Shown: positions 63,201 to 64,000 of the stretch, in pieces
Layout: each line of letters opens with the position of its first letter
How positions within the stretch are numbered: the first letter of the stretch is position 1
Assembly: GCF_002979555.1 (NCBI RefSeq)
Contig: NZ_PCOZ01000015.1
Coordinates: forward strand, 39,040 to 103,039
Length of the DNA: 64,000 bases
Direction: 5' to 3'
Source of the DNA: Pseudomonas sp. MYb60
Lineage (GTDB): Bacteria > Pseudomonadota > Gammaproteobacteria > Pseudomonadales > Pseudomonadaceae
Made by a program: the position numbers and the translations under genes
Notes under the pieces: model-generated
Databases searched by the model: none
What the model saw: only the letters and a program-made list of their open reading frames with translations
What the model was told of the DNA's origin: nothing

Positions 63201-63727
63201 TTGCGCAATTGGTGGCGGCCGGCGGCCCAATCCTCCAGCCAGTCGGCACGGTAAACCTGGTATTGGTCGAACAGGTCGGCCAGGCGTTCGGCCAATTGGT
63301 AGCGTTTTCGCAGGTCCGTATCGTCGGTGAGAAAACGCTGCAGCGGCTCGAAGTGTGGTTGGTCGATAAGCTCAGGCAGCAGGCGCATCAGGCGCCAGGT
63401 CAGGGGAGCCTTATCCAGTAAGGATTTGGCCGGAATTTCGTCGCGGCCAAGGACCATGCGATAGAGCTGCCACATGAAGCTGCCGGGGAGTTGCACGTCG
63501 ATTGCGGCAGCAATGCCGCAGCCACCCATGTCGTCGTCTTCCGGATCTTCGGCCAAAGCAAGCTTGAGCCACTGTGCGATGCCGTTGCTCTGCACAAGGG
63601 CAATTTCGTTTTCCAGCGGCGCCAGGGGGTAACGCCGCATCCAGCTCACCACCAGGCTGCGCAGTTCATCCAGGCGATTGCCATGAACCACCATGAATCC
63701 AGCACTGAGGGACGTCGCATCCGGCAT
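60275..63727 (-). CDS. recC: Exodeoxyribonuclease V subunit gamma
   Basis: A 1,150-residue subunit that recognises Chi and holds the complex together; its helicase and nuclease folds are inactive in the family. MVVHGNRLDELRSLVVSWM, ENEIALVQSNGIAQWLKLAL and LPPRVIVFGISSLPAQALEAL are RecC hallmarks. It is the first gene of recCBD, all overlapping by four bases. The promoter must lie in the 140 bases before it, after the rRNA terminator. Confidence 0.96.
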   Translation of the reverse strand: MPDATSLSAGFMVVHGNRLDELRSLVVSWMRRYPLAPLENEIALVQSNGIAQWLKLALAEDPEDDDMGGCGIAAAIDVQLPGSFMWQLYRMVLGRDEIPAKSLLDKAPLTWRLMRLLPELIDQPHFEPLQRFLTDDTDLRKRYQLAERLADLFDQYQVYRADWLEDWAAGRHQLRNGRGESKPLDPANCWQAELWRALLLDVGEEGMAESRAGVHQRFIDRINSLESAPSGLPPRVIVFGISSLPAQALEALAGLARFSQVLLCVHNPCRHHWADIVADKDLLRNEYKRQVRKAGMPVAIDPQTLHQHAHPLLAAWGKQGRDYISLLDSYDDPNSYRAAFRDGRIDLFSDSQPTTLLNQLQDDILELRPLNETRALWPAVDLEQDASIRFHIAHSAQREVEILHDQLLHRFSADPTLRPRDIIVMVPDVDSYAPHIRAVFGQMDRSDPRFIPFTLTDQGQRGRDPLLIAVEHLLKLPDSRFPVSEILDLLDVPALRERFAIKERDLPTLHRWIEGAGIRWGLDAEQRAGLGLPKALEQNSWRFGLRRMLLGYAVGTGVACEGIEPYDEIGGLDAALIGPLVALLDALNDAHHALSQPAPAQQWGERLQRLMQRFFLASSEHDDYLLGQLEQLRETWLETCESVGLQDELPLTVVREAWLAGLDQGRLSQRFLAGAVNFCTLMPMRAIPFKLVCLLGMNDGDYPRAQPPLDFDLMGSDYRPGDRSRREDDRYLLLEALLSARDQLYISWVGRSIRDNSDRPASVLIGQLRDHLTSGWHHADSETPLLDAMTQAHPLQPFSARYFHAGDPLFSYAREWQLLHETPEVGLVAPELTPHPQEEPLSLGQLQDFLRNPVKHFFSQRLKVFFEAAEVPLADEEPFVLDALQRYSLSDSLLNAALAQPDQLDQALGAQAQRLQGSGLLPMVGFGECLRNELIEPLPDLIQRYQHVLALWPTPHTAAEPVSFEHQGIQLDGWISGLHQRSDGGLLSVTTIPNSIGSIKTRKWHRLIRPWVNHVVACACGLPLTTGLVASDDTLLLPPLEKHTAREILGNLLLAWHTGMRKPLPVAVKTAFAWLGQTDSAKAQAAAQKAYEGDGMTTDGERRESPALTRQFPDYAALVASEEFEGWCETLYRPLINAPWRSLSSEEGRT

Positions 63728-63829
63728 AACGGCTTCCTTGGGAAAAGCAAAATCGAGGGTGCGACTTTAGCACTGTGGGGGATTTTGGCGGAGTGGAGAT
63801 CTGGGCGGTATTTTCTCGCGCCCAAAACA

Positions 63830-63859
63830 AAACCCCATCTGCTTTCGCAAATGGGGTTT
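63830..63859 (-). terminator. Intrinsic terminator of the rRNA operon
   Basis: On the minus strand, AAACCCCAT ... ATGGGGTTT forms a nine-pair stem with extra inner pairs and is followed by a T-rich TTTTGTTTTG. It lies 11 bases past the 5S rRNA end and separates it from recC. Confidence 0.88.
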
Positions 63860-63870
63860 CGGAATTTAAT

Positions 63871-63985
63871 CTTGACGATGACCTACTCTCACATGGGGAA
63901 ACCCCACACTACCATCGGCGATGCATCGTTTCACTGCTGAGTTCGGGATGGGATCAGGTGGTTCCAATGCTCTATGGTCGTCAAG
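63871..63985 (-). rRNA. rrf: 5S ribosomal RNA
   Basis: On the minus strand the sequence begins CTTGACGACCATAGAGC and ends GTAGGTCATCGTCAAG; the two ends pair. The conserved loop CCATCCCGAACTCAG and the helix GGGGTTTCCCCATGTGAGAGTAGG are present. Length of about 115 nt fits Pseudomonas 5S. It is the distal gene of an rRNA operon whose 23S lies beyond the window. Confidence 0.97.
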
Positions 63986-64000
63986 AAATTCGGGTACTGA

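Noticed and set aside
63985..64000. A further rRNA or tRNA gene at the right end
   Set aside because: Only 15 bases of spacer lie beyond the 5S rRNA, too few to identify anything.

Overview
The window is a chromosomal stretch from a Pseudomonas of the P. fluorescens group. The grounds are high GC, abundant Pseudomonas REP palindromes (GTGGGAGGGGGCTTGCCCCC-like and GTAGGAGCGAGCTTGCTCGC-like), the gene order obgE-rpmA-rplU / ispB with a PA4570-like gene and fklB as in P. aeruginosa PA4566-PA4572, recCBD next to a 5S rRNA, and a yfiRNB (awsXRO-type) operon. No gene-free stretch exceeds 300 bases.

Layout. 1-1547: end of a pterin cluster (folE, folX) followed by DUF1244 and HopJ-family genes. 1612-4840: trxB, then cysZ and a GT-B glycosyltransferase. 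5003-8758: a 60-residue unknown ORF, an Old Yellow Enzyme, a glutathione peroxidase, creA and proB. 8861-13729: obgE, rpmA, rplU, ispB, a phnA-like gene, a small gene under a good Fur box, and fklB. 13942-36722: an insect-toxin-like accessory block, described below. 36804-40890: a VOC protein, N-acyl-D-amino-acid deacylase, RpiR regulator and GntP permease, all on the minus strand. 41139-48524: a LprI-like protein, SulP transporter, LysR regulator, mdaB, TSUP permease, another LysR regulator, an aromatic amino acid permease and a small cupin. 48576-52076: valine catabolism genes mmsB and mmsA with a divergent LysR gene. 52156-63727: yfiRNB (c-di-GMP control) directly downstream of recCBD, all on the minus strand. 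63871-63985: 5S rRNA, the end of an rRNA operon on the minus strand.

The accessory block is the most interesting part. It starts with a 1,900-residue single-chain toxin. Its N-terminal two thirds contains three spaced copies of a strand-plus-YTP motif unit. Its C-terminal third carries two tandem Tiki/EreA/ChaN-like (ECN) domains, the first having lost the GExH residues that the second keeps. A methyl-accepting chemotaxis receptor with a helical-bimodular-type sensor follows. Then comes a complete three-component Tc toxin: TcA split in two genes (890 and 1,569 residues), TcB overlapping TcA by 4 bases, and a TccC-type RHS cocoon protein on the opposite strand facing TcB across a 10-bp hairpin. 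The roughly 300-residue variable C-terminus of TccC, which is the expected cytotoxic cargo, matches no toxin family I recognise.

How the genes work together. FolE and FolX supply tetrahydromonapterin precursors. RecBCD handles double-strand breaks. YfiR, YfiN and YfiB form a periplasm-inner membrane-outer membrane relay that sets c-di-GMP. The D-aminoacylase, RpiR and GntP genes look like a substrate-uptake and deacylation unit. MmsA and MmsB run the distal valine pathway. Functional statements rest on recognised families and motifs read by eye; no database search was run.
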